Assembly (NCBI GenBank): GCA_028865345.1
Contig: JAGWKL010000010.1
Span: forward strand, 1 to 61,097
Length of the DNA stretch: 61,097 bases
Source: Candidatus Omnitrophota bacterium
GTDB taxonomy: Bacteria; Omnitrophota; Gorgyraeia; Zapsychrales; Fredricksoniimonadaceae
Reading direction: 5' to 3'
Part shown: piece after piece, positions 16,335 to 25,401 of the stretch
Position numbering within the stretch: the stretch's first letter is position 1
Layout: every line of letters begins with the position of its first letter
The notes under the pieces: generated by a model
Database searches by the model: none
Told to the model about the DNA's origin: nothing
The model's input: only the letters and a program-made list of their open reading frames with translations
Program-made: the position numbers and the translations under genes

Positions 16335-17629
16335 AAACAACGCTGGATTTTCAAAAAGAACGCCTGAGCGCCGGCCAGAAGGTCGGCGTTGTTAATTTGG
16401 GCTGCGCCCGCAATCTGGTGGATGCGCAGATGATGCTGGGCCGTTTGAAGAAACAAGGGCAGCGCATCGTGGAGGTGAGCCAGGCGCAGACGGTCGTCGT
16501 CAACACCTGTTCCTTTATCGAGGAGGCGCGCCGGGAATCCATTGACACCATCCTGGACATGGTCGAACTTAAGAAAAAGGGCAAGATCCAAAAGGTGATC
16601 GTAGCCGGGTGCCTGGCGCAGCGCTACGGCAGCCAATTGGCCCTCGAATTCCCGGAAGTGGATGCCTTCATGGGGACACCCACGCTCAATAGGGACAATA
16701 TGCCGCAACAACTGCAGTTGACGCCCGGGCATTTTGCCTATGTGAAGATCTGCGAAAGTTGTTTTAATGCCTGCTCGTTTTGCGCCATTCCCAAGATCAA
16801 AGGGAAATTCATCTCCCGCACCATTGAATCCATCGTCCAGGAGGTGCGCCGGCTGGACGCCCAAGGCGTCAGGGAGATCAACATTATCGGCCAGGACATC
16901 ACGGCTTATGGGATGGACATTTACCGCCGGAAATCGCTGGCACGCCTGCTTAAAGAACTGGCAGGTGTTTGCGGAAACATCGAATGGATACGCCTGCTTT
17001 ATGCCTTTCCGTCCCATGTGACGGATGAACTTATTGAAACCATCGCCGGAGAGCCTAAAGTCTGCCCATATATCGACATGCCCCTGCAGCACATCAGTGA
17101 CCATATTTTATTGGAACAAAACCGTAATATCACCACTCGACAGACCATCGAATTGGTCCAAAAGATCCGCCGCCGCATTCCGGAGGTGTTTCTGCGTACG
17201 ACCTTTATCGCAGGCCTTCCGGGAGAAACAGACGGGGATTTTGAAGAGTTGCGCCGCTTCGTCAATGATTTCCGTTTTGAGCGCGCCGGTGTTTTTGTTT
17301 ATTCGAAGGAAGAAGGGACCAAGGCCGCACAGATGAAAGAGCAGGTGCCTGAAGGTGTCAAGAAAAGGCGTTTGGATGCCTTGATGAAAGACCAGCAGGT
17401 GATTTCTTCCCAAATCCAACAGTCCTTTGTGGGCAGGAGTCTCAAGGTCTTGATCGAAGAGAAAGAAAAGGGCCAGGCCGCAACCTATATCGGCCGAAGC
17501 CAGTACGATGCGCCTGATGTGGACGGTGTCGTGTATGTGCGTTCAGAAAAGGCGCTTAAGGCCGGTGATTTTGTGCAGGTGAAGATCACCGATGCGTATG
17601 AATATGACCTGGCTGGAGTGATGGAATGA
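16331..17629 (+). CDS. rimO: Ribosomal protein S12 methylthiotransferase RimO
   Basis: A radical-SAM enzyme (432 aa) that adds a methylthio group to an aspartate of ribosomal protein S12. The N-terminal UPF0004 domain carries Cys25, Cys60 and Cys94 for the auxiliary iron-sulfur cluster. The radical-SAM triad is Cys144, Cys148 and Cys151, in a CSFCAIP context typical of RimO rather than MiaB. A TRAM domain ends the protein (from about 365). The start is GTG 16331 in a GTGA overlap with the preceding stop, and the 3' end overlaps pgsA by ATGA. Confidence 0.93.
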   Translation: MKTTLDFQKERLSAGQKVGVVNLGCARNLVDAQMMLGRLKKQGQRIVEVSQAQTVVVNTCSFIEEARRESIDTILDMVELKKKGKIQKVIVAGCLAQRYGSQLALEFPEVDAFMGTPTLNRDNMPQQLQLTPGHFAYVKICESCFNACSFCAIPKIKGKFISRTIESIVQEVRRLDAQGVREINIIGQDITAYGMDIYRRKSLARLLKELAGVCGNIEWIRLLYAFPSHVTDELIETIAGEPKVCPYIDMPLQHISDHILLEQNRNITTRQTIELVQKIRRRIPEVFLRTTFIAGLPGETDGDFEELRRFVNDFRFERAGVFVYSKEEGTKAAQMKEQVPEGVKKRRLDALMKDQQVISSQIQQSFVGRSLKVLIEEKEKGQAATYIGRSQYDAPDVDGVVYVRSEKALKAGDFVQVKITDAYEYDLAGVME

Positions 17630-18180
17630 ATTTACCCAATATATTGACCCTTTCACGCTTTGTTTTGGCCGCTGTCATGGCCTTTCTTTTGATGGAGAGG
17701 TCTTTAGCGGGCAATACCCTCGCGGTCATCGTTTTTGCGGCTGCTTCCCTGACGGATTTTTACGACGGCCATCTGGCCAAGACCAGGGGGCTGACAAGCG
17801 ATTTCGGCAAGATCATGGACCCCATTGCCGACAAGGCGCTGCTTTTGTCCGCCTTCGGCGTTCTGGCCCATTTAGGATTGGTCCGCTGGTGGATGTTTCT
17901 GGTGATCGCCGTGCGTGAGATCGGGGTGACCATATCCAGGCTTATGGCCTGCGCCCGAGGTCAGGTGCTGCCTGCCGAGCGTGCCGGTAAGGTCAAGACC
18001 GTCTCCCAGATGGTCGCGGTGTCGTCGATCCTGCTTTATTTGGTGGCTGGGGCGGCGGGGGGAGGATGGTTTTATCATGTCCGGGGGGTATGGTCTGACG
18101 TGAATTACGGCCTGATGCTTGCGGCGGTGGTTTTGACGGTTTATTCAGGGATAGACTACTTCCGGCATAAAAAGATATGA
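17626..18180 (+). CDS. pgsA: CDP-diacylglycerol-glycerol-3-phosphate 3-phosphatidyltransferase
   Basis: A membrane enzyme (184 aa) making phosphatidylglycerol phosphate, the committed step to phosphatidylglycerol. The CDP-alcohol phosphotransferase motif is present with Asp44, Asp47, Asp65 and Asp69 (TDFYDGHLAK, then GKIMDPIADK). The usual arginine after the motif alanine is lysine (Lys52) here. It overlaps rimO and pgpA by four bases each, so the synthase and the next phosphatase are probably coupled. Confidence 0.93.
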   Translation: MNLPNILTLSRFVLAAVMAFLLMERSLAGNTLAVIVFAAASLTDFYDGHLAKTRGLTSDFGKIMDPIADKALLLSAFGVLAHLGLVRWWMFLVIAVREIGVTISRLMACARGQVLPAERAGKVKTVSQMVAVSSILLYLVAGAAGGGWFYHVRGVWSDVNYGLMLAAVVLTVYSGIDYFRHKKI

Positions 18181-18647
18181 ACGGTATGGAAATGAGAAAT
18201 TTCATGATGAAGGCTTTTGCCACTGTTTTCGGCGTCGGATATTTACCGGCGGCGCCCGGCACCTGGGCCACACTCGCGGGAACGGCGGTTGCCTATTATA
18301 CAAGCTATAGTTTGCCGGTTTATACCGTTGTGGCGCTGGTTTTATTGGTCTTGGGGCTCATAAGTACGGGCATCATGGCCAAAGAGATGGGCCAGAAAGA
18401 CCCGGGCTGCCTGTGCATTGACGAGGTGGTGGGCGTGATGATCGCTTTGTGGGGGCTTCCTTTGATCTGGCCGGTGATGGTGTGCGGATTTTTCCTGTTC
18501 AGGGCCTTTGATATGTTTAAGATATATCCGATCAATAGGCTGGAAGGCCTCAACGGGGGCTGGGGGATTATGCTTGATGATTGCATGGCGGGTGTGTATA
18601 CTAATATAATCTTGCGCATAGCGTTGCGGTACGCAGGCCTTTTTTAA
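18177..18647 (+). CDS. pgpA: Phosphatidylglycerophosphatase A
   Basis: A 156-aa membrane phosphatase that converts phosphatidylglycerol phosphate to phosphatidylglycerol, the step after PgsA. Family landmarks: GYLPAAPGTWATLAG (about 22-36), CLCIDEVVGVMIAL (about 79-92), FFLFRAFDMFKIYPI and GGWGIMLDDCMAGVYTNI. It starts at the ATG that overlaps the pgsA stop. Length is normal. Confidence 0.93.
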   Translation: MNGMEMRNFMMKAFATVFGVGYLPAAPGTWATLAGTAVAYYTSYSLPVYTVVALVLLVLGLISTGIMAKEMGQKDPGCLCIDEVVGVMIALWGLPLIWPVMVCGFFLFRAFDMFKIYPINRLEGLNGGWGIMLDDCMAGVYTNIILRIALRYAGLF

Positions 18648-18674
18648 GCTAATTTCTCAAGGAGGGAAGCAACA

Positions 18675-19427
18675 ATGGGAATGCAAAGCAGTAATCCTAC
18701 ATTGAATGAAAGAACCTTTGGCGCCGCCCGTGTAGGTGTGGGCGAACCGACCATGACCATCCAGGGCACGGTCAATAAGACCCTGATCCTGCTGGCTATT
18801 TTGATCGCCGGAGCCATGTGGACATGGTCCCAGGCGTCCAATCCGGCCAGCGCGGGGATGTTGGGCATCGTATTTTTTGTGTCCATGATCGGCGGGTTTA
18901 TCCTGGCCATTGCCACTTCTTTTAAGCCGACATGGTCACCGGTCACGGCCCCCATATACGCGGCTTGCGAAGGCCTGCTGTTGGGCGTGCTTTCCGCGTA
19001 TTTCGAGGCGCGGTATCCGGGCATTGTCATGCAGGCCGTGGGCCTGACCTTTGCCGTGGCCTTTGCCATGCTCATGGGATATAAATCAGGATGGCTGCAA
19101 GCCACCCCGGCGCTTCGCAAGGGTTTGATGATCGCCATGGGCGGGTTGATGATATTTTATGTCGTGGTCTGGATCGCCTCCATGTTCGGCATCCATCCGC
19201 CGGGCTTTATCAACGGCGGCGGCCCGTTGGGGATTGCGTTCAGCTTATTTGTGGTGGGGATCGCCTCCATGTCCCTGATCCTGGATTTTGATATGATCGA
19301 ATCAGCCGCACGGGAGGGTGTCGCCCAATACATGGAATGGTACGGCGCTTTTGCCTTGATGGTAACGTTGATCTGGCTCTACATGGAGATCCTGCGTTTG
19401 TTGTCCAAGATCAACCGCAGGGATTAA
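18675..19427 (+). CDS. Bax inhibitor-1/YccA family membrane protein
   Basis: A 250-aa protein with seven predicted membrane helices from residue about 33. The N-terminus NPTLNERTF and the core AAPIYAACEGLLLGVLSAYFE-like region (seen as TAPIYAACEGLLLGVLSAYFE in shorter form) match the bacterial subgroup of the Bax inhibitor-1 family. Members are membrane stress or calcium-leak proteins; the substrate here is unknown. AAGGAGGG lies before the ATG, and a terminator follows. Confidence 0.85.
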   Translation: MGMQSSNPTLNERTFGAARVGVGEPTMTIQGTVNKTLILLAILIAGAMWTWSQASNPASAGMLGIVFFVSMIGGFILAIATSFKPTWSPVTAPIYAACEGLLLGVLSAYFEARYPGIVMQAVGLTFAVAFAMLMGYKSGWLQATPALRKGLMIAMGGLMIFYVVVWIASMFGIHPPGFINGGGPLGIAFSLFVVGIASMSLILDFDMIESAAREGVAQYMEWYGAFALMVTLIWLYMEILRLLSKINRRD

Positions 19428-19454
19428 AACCAGTAAAATAGCGATAGGTGCAAT

Positions 19455-19489
19455 AAAAAAGGGATGCCCCTAAAAGGCGTCCCTTTTTT
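19455..19489. terminator. Bidirectional intrinsic terminator
   Basis: AAAAAAGGGATGCC (19455-19468) pairs with GGCGTCCCTTTTTT (19476-19489) with one G-T wobble and a 7-base loop. It lies between converging genes and overlaps the stop codon of the minus-strand gene, so it can serve both. Confidence 0.9.
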
Positions 19490-20162
19490 ATTGAAATTTT
19501 TTCTTGTTAAACTCAAAGGCAATGTCGAGGAGGATAAGAAATACGGCCATCAGGATCAGCAACCAGGAAGCGGCATTGAGGCTTTTATGCTCGATAAGCA
19601 GGTGTGTCTTAAGGTAGAAAACCACCAGCAGTATAATGACCCAGAAAAAAGGTTTGTGTTCCTTGGAATGGATGAGCCTTGGCAGGCTGAAAGGCCACTT
19701 TTCGCCTTTGCCGTAGGGAATGAGGCTTGGGACCATGGCCGGCACCTGTTTGCAATAATCACTGTAGGCGTCTTTGAATCTGGCCGACAGCATCCCTTGT
19801 TCGCCTTGGATCGTACGGTAATATGCAAAACCCAAGGCCAATAACAACAGGGCTCCGGCAATCCGTTCCAAAACAGGAGGATCGCTGGTCAGCACGATGA
19901 CAAATCCTACGGCGATCAAGAACGTGCCCACATACAGCGGGTTGCGCACAAAGGCATAAGGGCCGCAAGTCGTTAACTGATCGTTTTTGACGGCATAACC
20001 ATTGGACCACAGGCGCAACAGCGCGCCCGCGATGATAAAACCGATACCGGCCTTAAGGGAGACTTCGTTGAGCCGGCAGAAAAACAAAAAGAAAAAACCA
20101 AAAGGATAAATAACGGCAAAACGCGGTTTCAGCCAGCGTTCCATGCGATGAGCTAGGGTCAT
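19488..20162 (-). CDS. Isoprenylcysteine/phospholipid methyltransferase-like membrane protein
   Basis: A 224-aa membrane protein of the ICMT/PEMT superfamily. The SAM-binding signature GPYAFVRNPLYVGTFL is at about 67-82, followed by the family Glu and Y..Y..V pattern (GEQGMLSARFKDAYSDYCKQVPAMVPSL). An extra C-terminal part of about 75 residues has two more membrane segments. Its substrate cannot be read from sequence. A TATAAT box ends eight bases before the ATG on the minus strand, suggesting a leaderless message. Confidence 0.75.
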   Translation of the reverse strand: MTLAHRMERWLKPRFAVIYPFGFFFLFFCRLNEVSLKAGIGFIIAGALLRLWSNGYAVKNDQLTTCGPYAFVRNPLYVGTFLIAVGFVIVLTSDPPVLERIAGALLLLALGFAYYRTIQGEQGMLSARFKDAYSDYCKQVPAMVPSLIPYGKGEKWPFSLPRLIHSKEHKPFFWVIILLVVFYLKTHLLIEHKSLNAASWLLILMAVFLILLDIAFEFNKKKFQ

Positions 20163-20170
20163 AAGCGGTT

Positions 20171-20198
20171 ATTATAGCGGATAGAATTCACTTGGCCA
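20171..20198 (-). promoter_or_regulatory. Promoter of the methyltransferase-like gene
   Basis: On the minus strand, TATAAT (20176 to 20171) is preceded after 16 bases by TGGCCA (20198 to 20193), a 4 of 6 match to the -35 hexamer. The start codon at 20162 is eight bases downstream of the -10, so the leader would be a few bases at most. Confidence 0.45.
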
Positions 20199-20646
20199 GT
20201 ATTTTTAGGGCTGTTTCGGCGGCTTGTTTTTTTATGCCTAAGCGTGTGCCTTTAAAAAGGAATTTTTTCACCAGTGTTTTTTGCCTGGTGCTTACCGCAA
20301 TAAAGACCAGGCCGACCGGTTTGGCTTGACTGCCGCCGCCCGGACCGGCAATGCCGGTCGTGCTTAATGCCACGTCGGCTTTCAGTATTTTGCGTGCCCC
20401 CTCGGCCATGGCGCAAGCCACCTGCCGGCTTACAGCCCCATATTTTTTGATGATGGCCTTGGGTACGCCCAGTATTCCGGTTTTGGCGGCATTATCATAA
20501 GCGATCACATCCGATAAAAAGTAAGCTGAGGAGCCCGCCACATTTGTCAGGCGCTCTGCGATCAAACCACCGGTACAGGACTCGGCCAAACTCAAGGTTT
20601 TACGGCCCCTGGTGAATTTTCCGAACACTTTTTTCTCAAGACGCAT
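20188..20646 (-). CDS. pncC: Nicotinamide-nucleotide amidohydrolase (CinA C-terminal domain)
   Basis: A 152-aa stand-alone CinA-C/PncC protein that deamidates NMN to nicotinate mononucleotide in pyridine-nucleotide recycling. Family motifs: SLAESCTGGLIAERLT (about 20-35), SDVIAYDNAAK, and TTGIAGPGGGSQAKPVGLVF. ATG 20646 is chosen because the promoter at 20684-20712 would start transcription about 30 bases upstream; longer frames would begin within the promoter. The CinA N-terminal (competence) domain is absent. Confidence 0.9.
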   Translation of the reverse strand: MRLEKKVFGKFTRGRKTLSLAESCTGGLIAERLTNVAGSSAYFLSDVIAYDNAAKTGILGVPKAIIKKYGAVSRQVACAMAEGARKILKADVALSTTGIAGPGGGSQAKPVGLVFIAVSTRQKTLVKKFLFKGTRLGIKKQAAETALKILAK

Positions 20647-20683
20647 ATTATTTAGAATATTAGAGTTATAGACGTTGAAACCC

Positions 20684-20712
20684 ATTATAGGGACGGGGAA
20701 TTCAATTGACAA
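20684..20712 (-). promoter_or_regulatory. pncC promoter
   Basis: Minus strand TTGTCA (20712 to 20707), 17 bases, TATAAT (20689 to 20684). Its -35 overlaps the -35 of the ribBA promoter on the other strand by five bases. Confidence 0.8.
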
Positions 20713-20734
20713 GGCATATATTATGGCATATACT
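20706..20734 (+). promoter_or_regulatory. Riboflavin operon promoter
   Basis: TTGACA (20706-20711), 17 bases, TATACT (20729-20734). The predicted leader is only about 17 bases, enough for the ribosome site (TTAGGAGA) but not for an FMN riboswitch. Confidence 0.85.
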
Positions 20735-20757
20735 TCCCTGATACTTAGGAGAAAAAT

Positions 20758-21960
20758 ATGTTTAATTCAATTTCAGAAGTTATTCAAGACCTCAAATCCG
20801 GACGCATGGTCATTGTCATGGATGATGAAGGCCGCGAAAATGAAGGCGATGTGCTTATTGCCGCCCAGTTTGTCACCCCGGAAGCCGTTAATTTCATGGC
20901 CAGGGAAGCCCGGGGGCTTATCTGTGTTCCTATGGAAGACGCGCGCCTCAGCGACCTGGACCTGCACCCGATGAAGGAAGATATCCATTCCAAACACCAG
21001 CGCTGCAATACGGCCTGGACCGTGTCCGTGGACGCGGCCTATGGCGTGACCACAGGCATTTCAGCTGCGGACCGGGCCAAGACCGTCAAGGTGCTCATCG
21101 ATCCCAAGTCAACGCCCGCGGATTTGGTCACTCCGGGGCACCTGTTTCCTTTGCGCGCCCGCCGGGGCGGTGTGCTGGTGCGCGCGGGGCATACGGAGGC
21201 CTCCGTCGACCTGATGCGCCTGGCGGAACTTTATCCGGCCGGTGTCATCTGCGAGATCATGAATGACGACGGCACCATGGCCCGCACCCAGGATTTGATC
21301 AAGTTCGCCCAGAAACACAAACTGAAGATTTGTACCATCGACAGCCTCATCGAGCACCGCCGCAAGACGGAAAAACTGGTCCAGCGTGTCGAGGAAGCGA
21401 CCCTGCCTACGGAATACGGCGAATTCAAGATGGTGGCCTATGAGTCCATGGTCGACGGGGTCATTCATATCGCCATGGTCAAGGGCGCCATTGACAGTTC
21501 CCAACCGGTCCTGGTGCGGGCCCAGTCCGAATGCCTGACCGGGGACGTGTTCGGCTCCCTGCGCTGCGACTGCAACAGCCAGTTGAAGGCCGCCATGAAG
21601 GCCATTTATGAAGCGGGCCAGGGCATTGTGCTTTATATCCGCAAGCACGAAGGACGCGGCATAGGCCTCGTCAACAAGCTCAAAGCCTATAATTTGCAGG
21701 ACGACGGTTTGGACACCGTCGAGGCCAATCAGGCGCTGGGGTTTGCCGCGGACTTGCGCGATTACGGCATCGGCGCCCAGATCCTGGTGGATTTGGGGGT
21801 CAAACAGATCCGTTTGCTGACCAACAACCCCCGCAAGATCGTGGGGTTGGAGGGCTATGGCCTTTCCGTGACGGAGCGGGTGCCTATTAAGATCCCCCAT
21901 AACCCTGCTAACGAGAATTACTTAAAAGCCAAGAAAAATAAGCTGGGCCATATTCTTTAA
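20758..21960 (+). CDS. ribBA: Bifunctional DHBP synthase / GTP cyclohydrolase II
   Basis: A 400-aa enzyme providing both precursors of riboflavin. Residues about 5-203 are RibB ([11 protein letters not shown] metal site, [21 protein letters not shown]). Residues about 210-400 are RibA, with the zinc ligands in [14 protein letters not shown] and the active-site [15 protein letters not shown]. Both halves look intact. It opens the operon ribBA-ribH-nusB-PHP-ribD-ribE-fabZ. Confidence 0.97.
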   Translation: MFNSISEVIQDLKSGRMVIVMDDEGRENEGDVLIAAQFVTPEAVNFMAREARGLICVPMEDARLSDLDLHPMKEDIHSKHQRCNTAWTVSVDAAYGVTTGISAADRAKTVKVLIDPKSTPADLVTPGHLFPLRARRGGVLVRAGHTEASVDLMRLAELYPAGVICEIMNDDGTMARTQDLIKFAQKHKLKICTIDSLIEHRRKTEKLVQRVEEATLPTEYGEFKMVAYESMVDGVIHIAMVKGAIDSSQPVLVRAQSECLTGDVFGSLRCDCNSQLKAAMKAIYEAGQGIVLYIRKHEGRGIGLVNKLKAYNLQDDGLDTVEANQALGFAADLRDYGIGAQILVDLGVKQIRLLTNNPRKIVGLEGYGLSVTERVPIKIPHNPANENYLKAKKNKLGHIL

Positions 21961-21965
21961 ACCAT

Positions 21966-22427
21966 ATGGCTATCAAGAAAAAGATTAAAAGCAATAAAGC
22001 CCGTGTCGCCATCGTGGCCTCAAGCTTCAATGATTTCATCACCAAGAGGCTTCTGGCGGCTTGTTTGTTGGAATTAAAGCTTTCGGGGGTGGCTGGAAAC
22101 CAGGTCACCACCGTCTGGGTGCCGGGAGCTTTTGAGGTGCCCCTGGCGGCTTTGAAGCTCGCCCTTCGCCGGGATATCGATGCTGTTATTTGCCTGGGCG
22201 CTGTCCTGCGCGGGGAAACCTATCATTTTGAGGTGGTGGCCAATGAAGCGGCGCGCGGAATCATGGAGGCGTCCTTGCACAGCGCCAAGCCGGTCATGAT
22301 GGGCGTATTGACGGCGGACACCGCGGCGCAGGCCATGGCGCGCTCACACACACGAGGCGGCACCAACAAGGGCCGCGATTGTGCCAGGTCGGTTTTGGAG
22401 ATGATCGCTCTTTTAAAGAAGATATAA
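21966..22427 (+). CDS. ribH: 6,7-dimethyl-8-ribityllumazine synthase
   Basis: A 153-aa enzyme joining the two riboflavin precursors into lumazine; the family forms pentamers or 60-meric shells. Landmarks: [38 protein letters not shown] (active-site histidine) and the C-terminal [13 protein letters not shown]. It lies five bases after ribBA and one base before nusB. Confidence 0.95.
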   Translation: MAIKKKIKSNKARVAIVASSFNDFITKRLLAACLLELKLSGVAGNQVTTVWVPGAFEVPLAALKLALRRDIDAVICLGAVLRGETYHFEVVANEAARGIMEASLHSAKPVMMGVLTADTAAQAMARSHTRGGTNKGRDCARSVLEMIALLKKI

Positions 22428-22428
22428 T

Positions 22429-22851
22429 ATGAGACGCCGTACGCTCGCGCGCGAACACGCTTTGAAAATCCTCTACCAGTTTGACCTGACCAGGCGCACC
22501 ATAGACTTGGTCGTGGAATCTTACTGGAAGGCCGAAGAGACCAAGGACCAGGAGATCATCGCCTACGCCAATCAGCTTAGCCGGGGCGTGAACACCCATA
22601 TCCAGGGCATTGACCGGAAAATTTCCGACTACGCCACCAATTGGCAGATCAAGCGCATGGCCATCATCGACCGGAACATCATGCGCATCGGACTTTATGA
22701 ATTGCAGCACACCGCGGACATTCCCCCGAAGGTGGCCATCAATGAGGCGGTGGAACTGGCCAAGAAATACGGCGACCTGGAGTCCAGCAAATTCGTCAAC
22801 GGCATCCTCGACAAGATCCACAAAAAAGAGATCGTCGAGAAGCAAAATTGA
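22429..22851 (+). CDS. nusB: Transcription antitermination factor NusB
   Basis: A 140-aa RNA-binding helical protein that works with NusE on rRNA antitermination. Typical start [19 protein letters not shown] and core [34 protein letters not shown] and [12 protein letters not shown]. The ribH-nusB neighbourhood is widespread in bacteria. Confidence 0.96.
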   Translation: MRRRTLAREHALKILYQFDLTRRTIDLVVESYWKAEETKDQEIIAYANQLSRGVNTHIQGIDRKISDYATNWQIKRMAIIDRNIMRIGLYELQHTADIPPKVAINEAVELAKKYGDLESSKFVNGILDKIHKKEIVEKQN

Positions 22852-22877
22852 TCCCCGTATGCGCAGACAGGTGCCCC

Positions 22878-23702
22878 ATGCCATCAAACGCAGACCTTCA
22901 CATCCATACGTATTTTTCCGACAGCACAGCGTCTCCGCAGGAAGTCGTTGACGAGGCCGTGAAGGCAGGCCTTTCCCATATTGCCATCACGGACCACGAC
23001 ATCGTCCAGGGTGTGGCGGCGGCCATGGAGGCGGCCGGGCCCCGCGGGCTTGAAGTCGTCCCCGGCGTCGAACTCTCCTCGGAATTCGAGGGTTGCGACA
23101 TCCATATCCTCGGTTATTTTATCGACCATCAACAGGGGCCGCTGGCGGAGAAGATCAATGATTTCCTGGACGCCCGCCAGGACCGCATGAAGCGGATGAT
23201 CACGAAACTTAAAAGCATCGGCATCGATAATATTGAATTTGAAGAGGTCGCTGCATTGACGCATTCCCGGGCGGTGGGACGGTCGCACCTGGCCATGATG
23301 CTGCTCAACAAAGGGTGGGTGAACAACATCAGGGCCGCCTTTGAAAAATATATCGGTCCGGGCTGCCCGGGCTATGCTCCCAAATATAAACAAACGCCTT
23401 TTGAAGCCATTGACCTTATCCGCAAATCCGGCGGGGTAGCGGTAATGGCGCATCCCATGCTTACCCAAAAAGATGAATTGATCCCCCGCCTCAAGGCCGC
23501 CGGTTTAAAAGGGCTGGAAGTGTATTATCCCAATACCACGGAGACGGTGATCCGGTTTTATGAGCGCATCGCGCAGAAAAACGGGCTGACCGCCACCGGC
23601 GGCTCGGATGCCCACGGCAAGGCAAAACCGTATACCCATATCGGCAAACAGACAGTACCGTCGGAAGTCGTTGAACAACTGCGCCGGGCTAAAGATGAAT
23701 AA
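22878..23702 (+). CDS. PHP-domain phosphoesterase (RNase AM/TrpH-like)
   Basis: A 274-aa metal-dependent phosphoesterase. Metal motifs: DLHIHTYFSDS near the N-terminus, ITDHD, PGVELSSEFEGCDIHILGY, GVAVMAHP, and the C-terminal GGSDAHGK. Arrangement and length match YciV/TrpH, known to hydrolyse nucleoside 3',5'-bisphosphates and trim RNA 5' ends. ATG 22878 is chosen because PHP proteins begin just before DLHIHT and AGGTG lies before it; the frame reaches back to TTG 22848. Its role beside riboflavin genes is not evident. Confidence 0.85.
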   Translation: MPSNADLHIHTYFSDSTASPQEVVDEAVKAGLSHIAITDHDIVQGVAAAMEAAGPRGLEVVPGVELSSEFEGCDIHILGYFIDHQQGPLAEKINDFLDARQDRMKRMITKLKSIGIDNIEFEEVAALTHSRAVGRSHLAMMLLNKGWVNNIRAAFEKYIGPGCPGYAPKYKQTPFEAIDLIRKSGGVAVMAHPMLTQKDELIPRLKAAGLKGLEVYYPNTTETVIRFYERIAQKNGLTATGGSDAHGKAKPYTHIGKQTVPSEVVEQLRRAKDE

Positions 23703-24756
23703 AGATATCGTCTACATGAACCGCGCCTGGGAACTGGCCCTGCAGGGATGGGGCAGGACATCGCCCAATCCCATGGTGGGCGCGGTGATCGTCAAAAAGG
23801 CCAAGATCATCGCCGAGGGGTATCATCATTATTGCGGCGGCGACCACGCGGAAGTGGACGCTTTGAAAAAAGCCGGGTCCGGGGCCAGGGGAGGCACGCT
23901 GTACGTGACCATGGAACCCTGCGGCCATTGGGGGCGTACGCCTCCCTGCACCGAAGCTATTTTAAAGGCGGGGATAAAAAAGGTCGTGGCCGGCGCCCTC
24001 GATGCCAACAAACTCAACGGCGGCAAATCATTGAAGCTTTTGAGGCGCCGGGGCGTCGAGGTGGAGCAAGGCCTGCTGGCGGAGGAGCTGGCGCGGATGA
24101 ACGAGGCTTTTAACTGCTGGATCATCAGGCGCAGGCCCCTGGTGACGGCCAAGATCGCTCAAACTCTCGACGGCAAGATCGCCACCCTGCAAGGGCAGTC
24201 CCAATGGATCACCTCCGCCTTTGCGCGCGACTATGCCCATCGTTATAGGTTCGGCTTCGATGCCATCCTGGCGGGCATCAATACGGTGCTTAAAGATGAT
24301 CCACGCCTGAACACGCTGCCGGCCAAAAATATCAAGAAAATAATTTTAGATACCCATGGTAAAATGTCCCGGCGCGCGAAACTGTTGGAGGGCGCCCGCC
24401 CGGAAGATGTTTTTGTCTTTACCGGAGGGGCCCAAATAAAGAAAATAAAAGCGCAGGTGATCAGGGCCCCTTTATACAAAGGTAAGATCGATCTGAAATG
24501 GGTCTTAAAATTTTTAGGCGACCGCCAGGTCACCAGCGTCCTCATTGAAGGCGGCGGGAAGGTCGTGGGGGAAGCTTTGCAGCGGGGCCTCGTCGACAAG
24601 TTGATGATATATGCCGCACCCAAGATCATGGGGGAAGGCCTGGCCGGCATCCGCGGGCTTAAGCCCGCAGCTTTGAGCAAAATGGTCGGCCTTAGAGACA
24701 TGAGTGTAGATAAAATAGGCGAAGATATTTTGATCCAGGGGTATCCGTATGTATAG
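23695..24756 (+). CDS. ribD: Bifunctional riboflavin deaminase/reductase RibD
   Basis: A 353-aa enzyme for the second and third steps from GTP. The deaminase (about 1-145) has the zinc-site HAEVDAL and PCGHWGRTPPC. The reductase (about 146-353) has TAKIAQTLDGKIAT, SQWITS, LAGINTVLKDDPRLN and SVLIEGGGKVVGEAL. The ATG at 23695 overlaps the end of the PHP gene by eight bases; the upstream extension lies inside that gene and is rejected. Confidence 0.96.
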   Translation: MNKDIVYMNRAWELALQGWGRTSPNPMVGAVIVKKAKIIAEGYHHYCGGDHAEVDALKKAGSGARGGTLYVTMEPCGHWGRTPPCTEAILKAGIKKVVAGALDANKLNGGKSLKLLRRRGVEVEQGLLAEELARMNEAFNCWIIRRRPLVTAKIAQTLDGKIATLQGQSQWITSAFARDYAHRYRFGFDAILAGINTVLKDDPRLNTLPAKNIKKIILDTHGKMSRRAKLLEGARPEDVFVFTGGAQIKKIKAQVIRAPLYKGKIDLKWVLKFLGDRQVTSVLIEGGGKVVGEALQRGLVDKLMIYAAPKIMGEGLAGIRGLKPAALSKMVGLRDMSVDKIGEDILIQGYPYV

Positions 24757-24791
24757 GCCCTGTTTCTTCGACGGCGAAAGGTTTTGTCATT

Positions 24792-25397
24792 ATGTTTACC
24801 GGCATCATTGAAGGTCAAGGCACGGTCAAAAAGATCGAGACCAAGAAAAATCTGCTTGTGCTGGCTATCGATTTAGGGCCGCTGGCTGAGAAAATCCGAA
24901 AAGGGGACAGTGTCGCCGTCAACGGAGTATGCCTGACGGCGACAAACAAAAAGGGCGCGCTGGTAAGTTTTGACCTGATGAGAGAGACCCTTGAGAAGAC
25001 CTCTCTGCGGTTTTTGAAGGTCGATGACCTCGTGAATTTGGAGCCGGCCTTAAAGGCGGGAAGCCCCATAGGAGGGCATTTCGTGACCGGGCACGTGGAT
25101 GAGACGGCGGTCATCAAAGATATTGCCGAAGAACTCAACTGGGTGGTTTTGCGCCTGGGCATAAGCCGGGAGAACCGGAAATACATCGCCCCTAAAGGTT
25201 CAGTAACGGTGGACGGGATAAGCCTGACGATCGGCCGCGCGGGTAAGGATTATTTTGAAGTCTATTTGATCCCTTATACCCTTAAAGTGACGACTTTGGG
25301 GTTGAAAAACAAAGGGGACTACGTCAATATTGAAACGGATATCCTGGCTAAATATCTTTTCAATAAGAGAAAAGGCCGGAATCAAGGGGGGCATTAA
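24792..25397 (+). CDS. ribE: Riboflavin synthase (alpha chain)
   Basis: A 201-aa enzyme that dismutates lumazine to riboflavin, completing the pathway encoded here. It has two lumazine-binding barrels: MFTGIIEGQGTV with SVAVNGVCLT (first), and FVTGHVDETAVI with SVTVDGISLTI (second). Normal length. It lies 35 bases after ribD and a few bases before fabZ. Confidence 0.96.
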   Translation: MFTGIIEGQGTVKKIETKKNLLVLAIDLGPLAEKIRKGDSVAVNGVCLTATNKKGALVSFDLMRETLEKTSLRFLKVDDLVNLEPALKAGSPIGGHFVTGHVDETAVIKDIAEELNWVVLRLGISRENRKYIAPKGSVTVDGISLTIGRAGKDYFEVYLIPYTLKVTTLGLKNKGDYVNIETDILAKYLFNKRKGRNQGGH

Positions 25398-25401
25398 ACA
25401 T

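Noticed and set aside
20735-20757. FMN riboswitch upstream of the riboflavin operon
   Set aside because: The promoter leaves a leader of only about 17 bases, and no conserved RFN segments are seen between pncC and ribBA.
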